Below, one piece after another: positions 17,305 through 26,741 of a stretch of DNA of 64,000 nucleotides (its first letter is position 1; every line of letters starts with the position of its first letter). The stretch is from Segetibacter koreensis DSM 18137 (GTDB taxonomy: Bacteria; Bacteroidota; Bacteroidia; Chitinophagales; Chitinophagaceae). The notes under the pieces were generated by a model. That model had not been told where the DNA came from and ran no database searches. It worked only from the letters and a program-made list of their open reading frames with translations. Made by a program: the position numbers and the translations under genes. The stretch is taken from NCBI RefSeq assembly GCF_000374045.1, contig NZ_KB893316.1, positions 149,400 to 213,399 on the forward strand, in the 5' to 3' direction.

Positions 17305-19938
17305 ATGGCTAATACTATAAAAAAGAAAGGAAAACCTGCTCCAAATCCAAATAAATTATCGCCGGATAAGCAGGAGGAAGTGACTGTGAAGGAAATTGTG
17401 AAAGATGAACGCACGTACAAGATCGCTGGTACGGTAAGTCTTCTTATATCATTGTTTTTATTTGTCGCATTTGCGTCATATATATTTACCTGGCAAGATG
17501 ACCAGGACAAAGTACACCAGTTCCACTTTTTTTCGGATAGTGCAGAGGGCGTAAATAATTTGCTTGGTTTTTTAGGTGCTTACATTGCAAATCGATTTAT
17601 TTTCAAAGGTTTTGGCCTTGCTTCATTTCTTTTTTGTAGCTTTTTTTTCGTGCTCGGTCTTAACCTCTTGTTTGGACGTAAGGTCTTTTCTTTAAGGAGG
17701 AATGTTAAGTACGTCCTCACAGGCTTACTCGTACTCAGCGTTGCATTGTCCTTTATTTTTCGCGGCGCTCAATTTAGTTACGGCGGTGCTTTTGGAGATT
17801 TAATCACCGATTCACTCGTTAAATGGATTGGGGTGGTAGGTACTGCCGCGTTACTGCTTGTAACAGCTTTTAGTTATTTTATATGGAAGTTCAATCCAAC
17901 ATTCACTTTACCAAAACAAAACAGTTTTCCTTCGCCTCAATCTTTAGCAGAAAAGAAAGAAAATGTAAATCAAGTTATAACTGATGCTGAGGAACCATTG
18001 AAAAAAACGTCTGAAAGTGATGATGAGGCAAAGTTATACATCGACAAAGACGTTGCTGTATCAAGTAATAAACTTAAAAAAGAAGGTAAAGGAATTGTTG
18101 TTCTAATGCCTGAAGATAACGCTGATGAATATCCATTGCACGATCTAAGACTTGTAGAAAAGGAAGGAGAAAAACCGGCAGATGAAGATACTGCTGATAC
18201 TGTAGAACAAAATAATGAACCTGCTGATCCTTTTAGATTAGAAATTAAAGAAGTAAAACAGGAAAGTCCTTTCGAAGCTGATGCAAGCCCGGGTGATCAA
18301 GAAATTCCGCTTCCTGTAATTAACGACATAGACGAAGAAACCATTGACGATTTGGATTTGGAAATAAAAGATATACCAGACCCGGATGAAGAAGATGAAG
18401 TCGAATCTATACCCGCAATTTCAAAAGTTAAGCTAGACCCTTATGAACCTACTCTTGATTTAAGAGACTATAAGAGTCCTTCTTTAGATTTATTGGAAAC
18501 GCACGGCAGCGAAAAAATTGTACACGACCCGACGGAGTTGGAGAGCAATAAAAACCAGATTATAGCTACTCTTAAAAATTATGATATTTCTATTCAGCGC
18601 ATAGCCGCTACAGTTGGTCCTACAGTTACTTTGTACGAGATCGTTCCTGCTCCGGGAGTTCGTATCAGCCGTATCAAAAACCTTGAAGATGATATTGCCT
18701 TAAGCCTTGCTGCCTTAGGTATACGCATTATCGCCCCGATACCTGGCAAAGGTACTATAGGTATAGAGGTTCCCAACGTTCGCAAAACAGTTGTCAGCAT
18801 GAAAACTTTGCTAGCTTCTGAGAAGTTTCAAAACAATACCTATTCTTTACCGATCGCAATTGGTAAAAAAATAGATAATGAAAATTTTATTGTTGATCTT
18901 GCTACGATGCCTCACCTTCTTATGGCAGGGGCTACAGGCCAGGGTAAATCTGTAGGATTAAATGCAATATTGGTAAGCCTTTTATATAAAAAACATCCAT
19001 CACAGTTAAAACTGGTTCTGGTAGATCCTAAAAAGGTGGAATTAAGCATTTATCGCTCTATTGAAAAACACTTTTTAGCCCGTCTTCCGGGAGAGGAAGA
19101 AAGTATTATTACTGATACAAAAAAGGTAGTTCATACGTTAAATGCGCTCTGTATCGAGATGGACAACCGGTATGATTTGTTGAAAGAAGCCGGTTGCCGC
19201 AATATAAAAGAGTACAACGAAAAGTTTATTGCACGCAGGTTAAATCCTGAAAAGGGTCATCAATTTCTTCCGTTTATTGTATTGGTGGTAGATGAATTCG
19301 CGGATTTAATTATGACTGCCGGCAAAGAGGTTGAAATGCCGATAGCTCGTTTGGCCCAGCTTGCCCGCGCCGTGGGTATACATCTTATTATTGCTACGCA
19401 ACGTCCTTCGGTAAATATTATCACTGGTACCATCAAAGCTAACTTCCCTGCGAGGATTGCGTTTAAAGTTTCCAGCAAAATTGATAGTCGTACTATTTTA
19501 GATGCTGGTGGTGCAGAGCAATTAATTGGTAAGGGCGATATGCTTATAAGCTACAATGGTGAAATAACCCGTCTGCAATGTGCCTTTGTAGATACCCCCG
19601 AAGTAGATAGCATTACAGATTTTATAGGAGATCAGCGTGGCTATCCACAGGCATTTCTATTGCCGGAATATGTTGACGAAAAAGAGCTCGAAAGTAAAGA
19701 CTTTGACAGCAGCAGTCGCGACCCTTTGTTTGAAGATGCTGCACGTCTTGTTGTAGGCAGCCAAATAGGAAGCACATCATTAATTCAACGTAGAATGAAA
19801 CTTGGATATAACCGCGCAGGACGTCTTATGGACCAGTTGGAAGCTGCAGGTATTGTTGGTCCTAACCAGGGAAGCAAGGCAAGAGACGTGCAGGTACGAA
19901 CAGAAATGGAGCTTGAAGAAATTTTATCTGCTTATTAA
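17305..19938 (+). CDS. ftsK: DNA translocase FtsK/SpoIIIE
   Basis: This septal DNA pump clears chromosome ends during division. The N terminus has four transmembrane helices (residues ~35-200), then an acidic linker (residues ~215-390). The alpha-beta motor follows, with Walker A GATGQGKS (Lys548), LVDPKKVELS, Walker B VLVVDEFADL and IATQRPSVN. The C-terminal gamma winged helix (from residue ~810) has GSTSLIQRRMKLGYNRAGRL, which reads KOPS-like orienting sequences. The length of 877 residues is typical of Bacteroidota. LolA follows on the same strand after 325 bases, a neighbourhood often seen in this phylum. Confidence 0.95.
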   Translation: MANTIKKKGKPAPNPNKLSPDKQEEVTVKEIVKDERTYKIAGTVSLLISLFLFVAFASYIFTWQDDQDKVHQFHFFSDSAEGVNNLLGFLGAYIANRFIFKGFGLASFLFCSFFFVLGLNLLFGRKVFSLRRNVKYVLTGLLVLSVALSFIFRGAQFSYGGAFGDLITDSLVKWIGVVGTAALLLVTAFSYFIWKFNPTFTLPKQNSFPSPQSLAEKKENVNQVITDAEEPLKKTSESDDEAKLYIDKDVAVSSNKLKKEGKGIVVLMPEDNADEYPLHDLRLVEKEGEKPADEDTADTVEQNNEPADPFRLEIKEVKQESPFEADASPGDQEIPLPVINDIDEETIDDLDLEIKDIPDPDEEDEVESIPAISKVKLDPYEPTLDLRDYKSPSLDLLETHGSEKIVHDPTELESNKNQIIATLKNYDISIQRIAATVGPTVTLYEIVPAPGVRISRIKNLEDDIALSLAALGIRIIAPIPGKGTIGIEVPNVRKTVVSMKTLLASEKFQNNTYSLPIAIGKKIDNENFIVDLATMPHLLMAGATGQGKSVGLNAILVSLLYKKHPSQLKLVLVDPKKVELSIYRSIEKHFLARLPGEEESIITDTKKVVHTLNALCIEMDNRYDLLKEAGCRNIKEYNEKFIARRLNPEKGHQFLPFIVLVVDEFADLIMTAGKEVEMPIARLAQLARAVGIHLIIATQRPSVNIITGTIKANFPARIAFKVSSKIDSRTILDAGGAEQLIGKGDMLISYNGEITRLQCAFVDTPEVDSITDFIGDQRGYPQAFLLPEYVDEKELESKDFDSSSRDPLFEDAARLVVGSQIGSTSLIQRRMKLGYNRAGRLMDQLEAAGIVGPNQGSKARDVQVRTEMELEEILSAY

Positions 19939-20263
19939 CCTTTTTAGCTTATAAAACATTTACTTTCTTTTTTGATGCATGAGTGAGCGCATTTCGTCTA
20001 ATAATATATCTTTTTTCAACTTTGCTTTAGCAGCAATTAATATTCGTTTTAAACTAAAAAAGAACCAAAACCGGATGTAGTTATACGATTTAACAAGAGT
20101 CTATGAAACATTCGGATTGAATTTTGCTTAGCAATAACTGTATGTTTTTTTGTAAGAATAATATTTGAAATACCAATACCTATTCTTTTAACAAAAGACC
20201 ATTAAACAACGAAATAAGCAAAATGTCTTAAAGACTAATTCTTAATTTACTAATTAACTTAAA
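19939..20263 (+). other. Intergenic leader between ftsK and lolA
   Basis: This is AT-rich sequence with no frame longer than about 30 codons, no clear terminator and no recognised RNA. It probably contains the lolA promoter and a fairly long 5' leader, but no convincing TAnnTTTG box was found close to the start. Confidence 0.3.
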
Positions 20264-20896
20264 ATGAAAAAAGTATACTATTTATTTATAATAGCCCTAA
20301 GCCTCGTTGCCGGTTCGGCTAAGTCTCAGACTGACGCCGGGGCGAAAAAAATTTTAGATGAAGTAACCGCGAAGTTAAAAACTTACAAAGGAATTAATGC
20401 CGGATTTACTTTAATCTCAAAATCTCGTACAGGGCAGATTAATAATAATGTAAATGGAAAGATATTTATTAAAGGAAATAAATATTACATAAAAGAAGGC
20501 ACTACGGAAATTTTTAGTGACGGTAACAAAACATGGAACTACAATGGAAATGATGAAGTAACTGTAACGGCAGCAGATGCCGACGACCAGGCTTTTACTC
20601 CACAGAAATTGCTAACAGATTTTTATGATAAGGACTTTTCTTACAAGCTTGTATCTTCTGCCGGAAACTATAATCAAATTCAACTGGTTCCGGTTGATAA
20701 GCGTAAAAACTTTCAGAAGATCAATGTATTTGTCGATAAATCCAAAGGGATGATTACAAAGGCAAAGGTGATTGATAAAAGCAGCAACACAATTGATTTC
20801 AATTTAAAAAACATCAATACAAGGGCCGACATTGCTGATGATACTTTTGTTTTTGATCAGAAGAAATACAATAAAAATATAGAAGTAATAGAATAA
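20264..20896 (+). CDS. lolA: Outer-membrane lipoprotein carrier protein LolA family
   Basis: The 210-residue periplasmic protein has a clear signal peptide (residues 1-22, KSQT cleavage zone). The unclosed beta-barrel fold of LolA is indicated by AGFTLISKSRTGQINNNVNG, the IKGNKYYIKEG strand and the DGNKTWNYNGNDEVTV segment. LolA shuttles lipoproteins from the inner-membrane LolCDE-type exporter to the outer membrane. Its position after ftsK and an own terminator support a monocistronic unit. A second, more distant LolA-like protein is encoded at 33169-33912. Confidence 0.85.
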   Translation: MKKVYYLFIIALSLVAGSAKSQTDAGAKKILDEVTAKLKTYKGINAGFTLISKSRTGQINNNVNGKIFIKGNKYYIKEGTTEIFSDGNKTWNYNGNDEVTVTAADADDQAFTPQKLLTDFYDKDFSYKLVSSAGNYNQIQLVPVDKRKNFQKINVFVDKSKGMITKAKVIDKSSNTIDFNLKNINTRADIADDTFVFDQKKYNKNIEVIE

Positions 20897-20915
20897 AAAT
20901 AATTTTATAAAAGCT

Positions 20916-20950
20916 TTAAAAAACCGTCTGCAACAGCACGACGGTTTTTT
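20916..20950 (+). terminator. Rho-independent terminator of lolA
   Basis: The arms AAAACCGTC (20920-20928) and GACGGTTTT (20940-20948) enclose an 11-base loop and are followed by T residues. Confidence 0.8.
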
Positions 20951-20992
20951 AATGTCCCAATCTTGTATCTTGCAGTTTGTCAAAAAAAGTGT

Positions 20993-22282
20993 ATGAAACA
21001 ACTTCCCGTAAAAAAGGACATTTTTATAAAAAACCGCGAAAGGTTTGTAAAAGAAATGGAGCCTTCGAGCATTGCCATTTTCAACAGTAATGATGAAATG
21101 CCTTCGAATGGTGACGCCTTATACCCGTTTGTTCAAAACAGCGATTTGTTTTGGCTTACAGGTATAGAACAGGAAGAGACAATGCTTATTTTGTTTCCCG
21201 ATAATCCGGATGAAAAGTACAGGGAAGTGCTGGTACTGCTTCGTCCTAACGAAATGAAAGAAAAATGGGATGGAAAAAGATTAAGAGAAAACGAAGCAAC
21301 CGCGCTTTCAGGTATAGAAACTATAGTATGGCTAGACAGTATTGACGCTTTATTACAACCATGCGTACATCTTGCAGATAATGTATATTTAAATTCTAAT
21401 GAAAACGACAGGAAAAGTTCTTTGATCGAAACGCGGGATTATCGATATGCAAAAGAATTTATACAAAGGTACCCTCTGCATACGTATAAACGGGCTGCAA
21501 AAATTTTAAAGAATTTACGTGCAATTAAAACTCCTGAAGAAATCGAGGTATTACAAAAAGCTATAAATATTACGGAAAGAACTTTCAGAAGATTGTTATC
21601 ATTCATTCGTGCTGGAGTAATGGAGTACGAAATTGAGGCAGAAATAATGCATGAATTTTTACGTAATGGCAGTCCGGGACAAGCTTATGGCAGCATTATA
21701 GCAAGCGGAGACAGAGCGAGAACTTTGCATTACATTTTTAACAACCAGGAGTGTAAAGATGGAGAATTGGTATTAATGGATTTTGGTGCTAAGTTTGGGG
21801 GGTACAATGCAGATTTAACTCGTACCGTACCTGTTAACGGAAAATTTACACAAAGACAAAAGGAAGTATACAATGCGTGTTTACATTTACACAATTTCTG
21901 CAAAGGCTTACTGAAACCAGGTATTTCAATTGTAGATTATACGGAAAAAGTTGGTGATGAAGCCACAAAGCAATTTATAGAAATTGGTCTATTGAATGAA
22001 TCTGAAATAAAAAACGAGGACAAGCAAAACAAGGCTTATAGAAAGTATTTATATCATGGAATTTCACACCATCTAGGGGTAGATGTACATGATTTGGGAA
22101 CACGTGTAGAACCCATAAAAGCCGGAATGGTTTTTACCGTAGAACCGGGAATTTATATAGAAGAAGAACAAATGGGAGTGAGGATAGAAAATAATGTTTG
22201 GATAACAGAAAATGGCAATATAGATTTAATGAAAAATATTCCCATTACCGTTGAAGAGATTGAAGAACTTATGAAAAAGTAG
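20993..22282 (+). CDS. pepP: Xaa-Pro aminopeptidase (M24B, aminopeptidase P)
   Basis: This cytoplasmic dimetal peptidase removes the N-terminal residue next to proline. The N-terminal creatinase-like domain (residues 1-165, with FWLTGIEQEETMLIL) is followed by the pita-bread catalytic domain. The metal ligands appear in order: Asp in LMDFGAKFGGYNADLTRTV (two Asp), His in HGISHHLGVDVHD, Glu in VEPGIYIE and Glu in VRIENNV. I chose the ATG at 20993 because the frame upstream only offers a TTG at 20963, which would add ten unmatched residues. The gene follows the lolA terminator. Confidence 0.9.
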   Translation: MKQLPVKKDIFIKNRERFVKEMEPSSIAIFNSNDEMPSNGDALYPFVQNSDLFWLTGIEQEETMLILFPDNPDEKYREVLVLLRPNEMKEKWDGKRLRENEATALSGIETIVWLDSIDALLQPCVHLADNVYLNSNENDRKSSLIETRDYRYAKEFIQRYPLHTYKRAAKILKNLRAIKTPEEIEVLQKAINITERTFRRLLSFIRAGVMEYEIEAEIMHEFLRNGSPGQAYGSIIASGDRARTLHYIFNNQECKDGELVLMDFGAKFGGYNADLTRTVPVNGKFTQRQKEVYNACLHLHNFCKGLLKPGISIVDYTEKVGDEATKQFIEIGLLNESEIKNEDKQNKAYRKYLYHGISHHLGVDVHDLGTRVEPIKAGMVFTVEPGIYIEEEQMGVRIENNVWITENGNIDLMKNIPITVEEIEELMKK

Positions 22283-22355
22283 AACATCTCTTACATCTTA
22301 AATAATAAATAATCAACAGAAAGTGGTGGTATAGTTAGTAGTCTATGGTTAAAAT

Positions 22356-23153
22356 ATGAAACAGTTACCAAATATATTTACGCTTCTTAACCTTTTTTTT
22401 GGTTGTATAGCTATCGTTTATATTCTTCAAAATGACCTTGTCTCTCTAAGCAACCAGGAGGGTGAGTTAATGCTGATGCTGCCTGAGAAAATTTATTGGG
22501 CTTCCGTATGTATTGGTATTGCTGCTGTCATTGACTTTTTGGACGGCCTTTTAGCCAGGCTATTAAATGTGCATTCTGAGATGGGAAAAGAACTTGATAG
22601 TCTTGCAGATCTCGTAAGTTTCGGTGTTGCCCCCGCAATGATCGTTTTCCAGTTTTTGCGTTTGTCTTACGCTCAACAGGAGAATGGTTTGGATATTTCT
22701 GCTCTTTGGCTGCTTCCTGCTTTTATTATTCCCTGTGCGGGAGCATACAGGTTGGCAAGGTTTAATTTAGACAAAGAACAATCATATGGGTTTAAAGGTG
22801 TGCCCATACCAGCGGCAGGCTTGCTTATTGCTTCTTTTCCATTAATTTACTGGTACTCCTCTTTGCCGGTAGCCGTTAGCATTTTATTAAACTCCTGGTT
22901 TTGGTATGCTTTAATTGCAGTGGTTGCTTATCTAATGGTTTCAAAAGTGCCTATGATGGCTCTTAAGTTTAAAGAGCTTAATATAAAAAATGATCTTCCT
23001 AAATTTATTTTGGTTATTGTTGCCGTAGTTGCTGGAATACTTTTACAATGGTTAGCAGTGCCGGTGGTATTTGTTACTTATGTTATACTATCGCTTGCAA
23101 TGCCAGCTTATGCTAAAGGTGATAAGGGAAAAATAGCAAAACAGGTTGTCTGA
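22356..23153 (+). CDS. pssA: CDP-diacylglycerol-serine O-phosphatidyltransferase
   Basis: This integral membrane enzyme makes phosphatidylserine, the precursor of phosphatidylethanolamine, from CDP-diacylglycerol and serine. The complete CDP-alcohol phosphotransferase signature is present: Asp60, Asp63-Gly64, Ala67-Arg68, Gly77, Asp81 and Asp85. The 265-residue protein has about seven to eight hydrophobic helices, as expected for the Bacillus/archaeal-type PssA. No phosphatidylserine decarboxylase gene lies next to it here. It follows pepP by 73 bases. Confidence 0.9.
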   Translation: MKQLPNIFTLLNLFFGCIAIVYILQNDLVSLSNQEGELMLMLPEKIYWASVCIGIAAVIDFLDGLLARLLNVHSEMGKELDSLADLVSFGVAPAMIVFQFLRLSYAQQENGLDISALWLLPAFIIPCAGAYRLARFNLDKEQSYGFKGVPIPAAGLLIASFPLIYWYSSLPVAVSILLNSWFWYALIAVVAYLMVSKVPMMALKFKELNIKNDLPKFILVIVAVVAGILLQWLAVPVVFVTYVILSLAMPAYAKGDKGKIAKQVV

Positions 23154-23271
23154 CACATTTTTCTCATTCTCTATAAAAAATAATAGTTTTTTGTAAAGAG
23201 GATCTATGCTAATGCAGTACTGCTTTTCCAAATTGACCAAAGAATAAAATGCCTGACAAATAATAAAATCA

Positions 23272-23303
23272 ATTGCAGGTTCTGTCTTCATCTTTTACCT
23301 TTG
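23272..23303 (+). promoter_or_regulatory. Full Bacteroidota-type promoter for purS
   Basis: ATTG at 23272-23275 followed after 20 bases by TACCTTTG at 23296-23303 gives both -33 and -7 elements at the proper spacing, with the purS ATG 20 bases downstream. This is the best complete promoter seen in the window. Confidence 0.6.
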
Positions 23304-23322
23304 CCACCTCAAATTAAAACTC

Positions 23323-23571
23323 ATGACTTATAACGTTCAGATAAAAGTGATGCCTCTTAAAGATTTACTTGACCCACAGGGAAAAGCTGTTTTGGGTGGA
23401 TTACTAAACCTTGGTTTAAAAGGAGTTGAAGAAGTAAGAATCGGTAAACACATAACGCTGCAAATTGAAGCAGAAAGTGAAGAAGCTGCAAAACAGTTAG
23501 CTGACCAGGCAAGTAAAAAGCTGCTTGCTAACCCTGTAATGGAGTTTTATGAAATTGAGATGATTAATTAA
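23323..23571 (+). CDS. purS: Phosphoribosylformylglycinamidine synthase subunit PurS
   Basis: The 82-residue protein is the small structural subunit of the three-part PurSQL enzyme for the fourth step of purine synthesis. It shows the family pattern: an N-terminal strand (YNVQIKVMPLKDLLDPQGKA), the LGLKGVEEVRIGKHITL core and a C-terminal NPVMEFYEIEM strand. It is separated from purQ and purL, which are not in the window, and has its own promoter. The assignment is firm despite the small size. Confidence 0.88.
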   Translation: MTYNVQIKVMPLKDLLDPQGKAVLGGLLNLGLKGVEEVRIGKHITLQIEAESEEAAKQLADQASKKLLANPVMEFYEIEMIN

Positions 23572-23685
23572 GAACCAGGTAAATCAAAAGTTTATTTCTT
23601 AATTGATTAAAAAGTTTTTTGATTTAAAAATTGAGAAAACTTATTTTCAAAATCTTCAAGTAAACAAATTCTCACATTAACCCTA

Positions 23686-24351
23686 ATGCTTTACATTGTT
23701 CCAACACCTTTAGGAAACTTAAAAGATATTACACTTCGATCTTTAGAAGTTTTAAAAAGTGTTGATGTTATTTTGGCTGAAGACACCCGAACATCTTCAA
23801 AACTTTTACAGCATTACGGCATATCAAAACCAATATCTCCCTATCATCAGCACAACGAACATAAAATTGTACAGCACATTACTGATCAGTTATTGTCGGG
23901 AAAAACATTTGCTTTAATAACTGATGCGGGCACGCCCGGCATATCTGATCCTGCTTTTTTATTAGTAAGAGAGTGTGCTAAGCACGACATCAAAGTAGAA
24001 ACGCTTCCAGGCGCCACGGCTTTTGTTCCTGCGTTGGTCAACAGCGGTCTGCCAATTACTCGTTTTACTTTCGAGGGATTTCTGCCATTAAAAAAAGGCA
24101 GGCAAACCTTGCTAAAAAAACTTGCGGGGGAAGAAAGAACAATGGTATTTTATGAAAGTCCCATGAGACTGGTAAAGACACTTGAAGAGTTTATTGAGTA
24201 TTTTGGAGCCGAAAGACAATGTTGTGTTAGCAGGGAGTTAACAAAGATGTTTGAAGAAAATAAACGTGGTAGTTTGCATGAAGTTTGCAATTATTTCCGT
24301 GAAAAAAATGTCAAGGGTGAAATAGTAATTGTTGTGCAGGGAACTTCCTAA
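23686..24351 (+). CDS. rsmI: 16S rRNA (cytidine1402-2'-O)-methyltransferase
   Basis: This SAM-dependent methylase modifies C1402 in the decoding centre of 16S rRNA. Characteristic segments are LYIVPTPLGNLKDITLRSLE at the N terminus, LAEDTRTSSKLLQHYGI, ITDAGTPGISDPAFLLVREC, LPGATAFVPALVNSGLP and FEGFLPLKKGRQ. The last is the conserved end of the tetrapyrrole-methylase fold, and the protein is 221 residues, the shorter form lacking the C-terminal extension found in E. coli. It is followed closely by a secreted PepSY-like protein. Confidence 0.93.
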   Translation: MLYIVPTPLGNLKDITLRSLEVLKSVDVILAEDTRTSSKLLQHYGISKPISPYHQHNEHKIVQHITDQLLSGKTFALITDAGTPGISDPAFLLVRECAKHDIKVETLPGATAFVPALVNSGLPITRFTFEGFLPLKKGRQTLLKKLAGEERTMVFYESPMRLVKTLEEFIEYFGAERQCCVSRELTKMFEENKRGSLHEVCNYFREKNVKGEIVIVVQGTS

Positions 24352-24373
24352 TTTTAAAAAAATAAATAATAAT

Positions 24374-24817
24374 ATGTCAAAGAAATCAGTGTTTTCATTC
24401 ATTTTATTGTTGGTAATGTATTCAGCAAGTGCGCAGTTTAGAAAAATACCAGCAGTTGTTACTGACTCTTTTAAAGTAAAGTTTGAAAACGCGTCAGGTG
24501 TTTCGTGGAAAGATAAACTTACTTCATTTCAGGCTGATTTTAAACAAGGGGATAAAGAAATTAAGGCTTCCTTTTCTTCAAATGGAGAATGGATAAAAAC
24601 CGAAACGAAACACACTTATCAAAGTCTTCCTGCAGATGTGAAAGACGGATTTAAAAAAAGTAAATTTGCAGACTTAAGTGTACTTGATGTATTACAAGTT
24701 GACGAAAAAGATAAAGACACTCAATACCGCATTATTGTAAAGAAAAATGATGTTGCAAAAAGATCTCTTGTTTTTTCTAAAACCGGGCAGTTAATAAGTG
24801 ACAATGCTTTTTTTTAA
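24374..24817 (+). CDS. Small secreted PepSY-like protein
   Basis: The 147-residue protein has a signal peptide (residues ~1-20, ending SASAQ) and a mature part with the VKFENASGVSWK and FKQGDKEIKASFSSNGEWI segments. These match the PepSY-like (BLIP-type) domain common in Bacteroidota periplasmic proteins. The domain is thought to bind proteins or inhibit peptidases, and the role here is unknown. I took the ATG at 24374 as start because the frame upstream (TTG at 24329) would overlap rsmI and spoil the signal peptide. An M1 metallopeptidase follows 33 bases downstream. Confidence 0.75.
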   Translation: MSKKSVFSFILLLVMYSASAQFRKIPAVVTDSFKVKFENASGVSWKDKLTSFQADFKQGDKEIKASFSSNGEWIKTETKHTYQSLPADVKDGFKKSKFADLSVLDVLQVDEKDKDTQYRIIVKKNDVAKRSLVFSKTGQLISDNAFF

Positions 24818-24850
24818 TAAAAACTAAACAAGAGGTTACTGGCTAATCCT

Positions 24851-26710
24851 ATGAAGAAATTATTACTACCGGTTTTACTATTTATCTTATTTAATTCCTG
24901 TTTTGCTCAACCTGATCGCTGGCAGCAACGTATAAGTTACAACATACATGTAAAAATGGATGTCGCAACAAACAGATTTGCCGGCATAGAAAAAATTGAT
25001 TATTTCAATAATTCTCCTGATACCTTATACAGGGTTTTCTTTCATACTTACTGGAACGCATTTCAGCCAAATAGCAGTATGGATGTAAGAAGTAGGGAAC
25101 TGGGAAAGACAATTCTTGGAGTTGACAAGCAGGGAAAAGAAGTGCATGACTGGGACCCGCGTGTAAAGGATAGAATTTTAAATTTAAAGCCAGATGAAAT
25201 TGGTTATCAAAAAGTGGCTTATGTAACTGTAAATGGTAAAGCACAAAAGCTGAAGGAGCATGAAACTATTCTAGAAGTTGTACTGGATAAACCAATATTG
25301 CCTAAGTCGAAAACCACTTTCGAGGTCAGCTTTCAGGCGCAGGTGCCGTTGCAGATACGTCGTAGCGGAAGAGATAATGCAGAGGGTGTGAAGTATAGTA
25401 TGGCCCAATGGTATCCGAAAATGGCCGAGTACGATTACCAGGGCTGGAATGCCAATCCCTATATAGCAAGAGAATTTTATGGTGTATGGGGCGATTATAA
25501 TGTAAAAATTGACATTGATAAAAGTTACATGGTTGCCGCTTCGGCCACACTCCAGAATCCCAATCAGGTTGGTTTTGGCTATGAAGAAACAGGGGCTAAA
25601 GTCGTAAAACCATCTGGCGCTACTCTGACATGGAATTTTATCGCAAATAATGTTCATGATTTTGTCTGGGCTGCGGATTCTAATTATGCTATGATTAAGC
25701 GAAAAGTCAAAAACGGGCCTTTGTTATATATTGTTTATAAAAACGTTGACAGCTTTCGAGTACCCTTTAAGAAACTTGCAGATACTGCAGAGCTTGCTTA
25801 CCCCATCATGGCTAAAACGTTTGGCCCTTACCCTTATAAAAACTTCACTTTTATACAGGGAGGAGATGGAGGTATGGAGTATCCTATGGCTACGCTCATA
25901 AAAAATGCAGGCATAGGAACTGGCATCCACGAATGGATGCATAGTTGGTACCAGGGAATGATGGGCACGAACGAAAGTCTTTACCCCTGGATGGACGAAG
26001 GCTTTACAACTTATGCTGAAGAAAGAGTTATGGGTGAATTGCGTCAGAAAAAAACGTTTTTGCAGGAGGGGAGTTATTTGAGTTACTTCCGCCTTGTAAA
26101 AAGCGGTTTTGAAGAACCTATGAGTACACATTCTGATCATTACAACACCAACTATGCTTACAGTGTAGCAGCCTATTCAAAAGGCGCGGTGTTTATGACA
26201 CAACTTGGCTACATTGTAGGAGACTCTGTAAGAGACAAGATTTTACTTGAATATTACCGGGAATGGCGCTTTAAACATCCTAATTCGAATGATTTTATAA
26301 GGGTTGCGGAAAAGGTAAGCGGTATAGAATTGGAGTGGTATAAAGAGTATTGGGTTTATTCTACAAAAACCATTGATTATGCTATCGATAGTTTATGGGA
26401 AGAAAACGGAAAAACCAACATTCGCATAAAAAGAATAGGAGAGATGCCTATGCCAATAGACGTTGAGTTAACCTTTAAAGATAGCACTAAAGAGCTTCAC
26501 TATATTCCATTAGATCTTATGTATGGGCAGAAACCTGTTGAAAGTGATTCTGTTCCAAGAACCGTTCATGAAGAATGGAGATGGGCTCATCCCACATATA
26601 CTTTTAGTACAGATAGAAAAATTTTGGATTTATCAGAGGTGCAGATAGATCCTTCGCAGCGTTTAGCGGATATAGACAGGCGAAATAATCTATTGAAGAT
26701 ACACTGGTAA
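24851..26710 (+). CDS. Secreted M1-family (gluzincin) metallopeptidase
   Basis: The 619-residue zinc aminopeptidase-like protein has a signal peptide (residues 1-19). The substrate motif is GGMEYP (Glu343), the counterpart of GAMEN. The zinc site is HEWMH (His360-Glu361-His364), and the third ligand is Glu383, exactly 18 residues later in WMDEGFTTYAEE. A C-terminal beta domain follows from residue ~500. It belongs to the Bacteroidota M1 group lacking the large helical C-terminal domain, and probably trims peptides in the periplasm. It follows the PepSY-like gene, so the small protein might modulate it (inference only). Confidence 0.9.
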   Translation: MKKLLLPVLLFILFNSCFAQPDRWQQRISYNIHVKMDVATNRFAGIEKIDYFNNSPDTLYRVFFHTYWNAFQPNSSMDVRSRELGKTILGVDKQGKEVHDWDPRVKDRILNLKPDEIGYQKVAYVTVNGKAQKLKEHETILEVVLDKPILPKSKTTFEVSFQAQVPLQIRRSGRDNAEGVKYSMAQWYPKMAEYDYQGWNANPYIAREFYGVWGDYNVKIDIDKSYMVAASATLQNPNQVGFGYEETGAKVVKPSGATLTWNFIANNVHDFVWAADSNYAMIKRKVKNGPLLYIVYKNVDSFRVPFKKLADTAELAYPIMAKTFGPYPYKNFTFIQGGDGGMEYPMATLIKNAGIGTGIHEWMHSWYQGMMGTNESLYPWMDEGFTTYAEERVMGELRQKKTFLQEGSYLSYFRLVKSGFEEPMSTHSDHYNTNYAYSVAAYSKGAVFMTQLGYIVGDSVRDKILLEYYREWRFKHPNSNDFIRVAEKVSGIELEWYKEYWVYSTKTIDYAIDSLWEENGKTNIRIKRIGEMPMPIDVELTFKDSTKELHYIPLDLMYGQKPVESDSVPRTVHEEWRWAHPTYTFSTDRKILDLSEVQIDPSQRLADIDRRNNLLKIHW

Positions 26711-26741
26711 GGAAAAAACCTGGAAGGAACGGACTCTAAAG

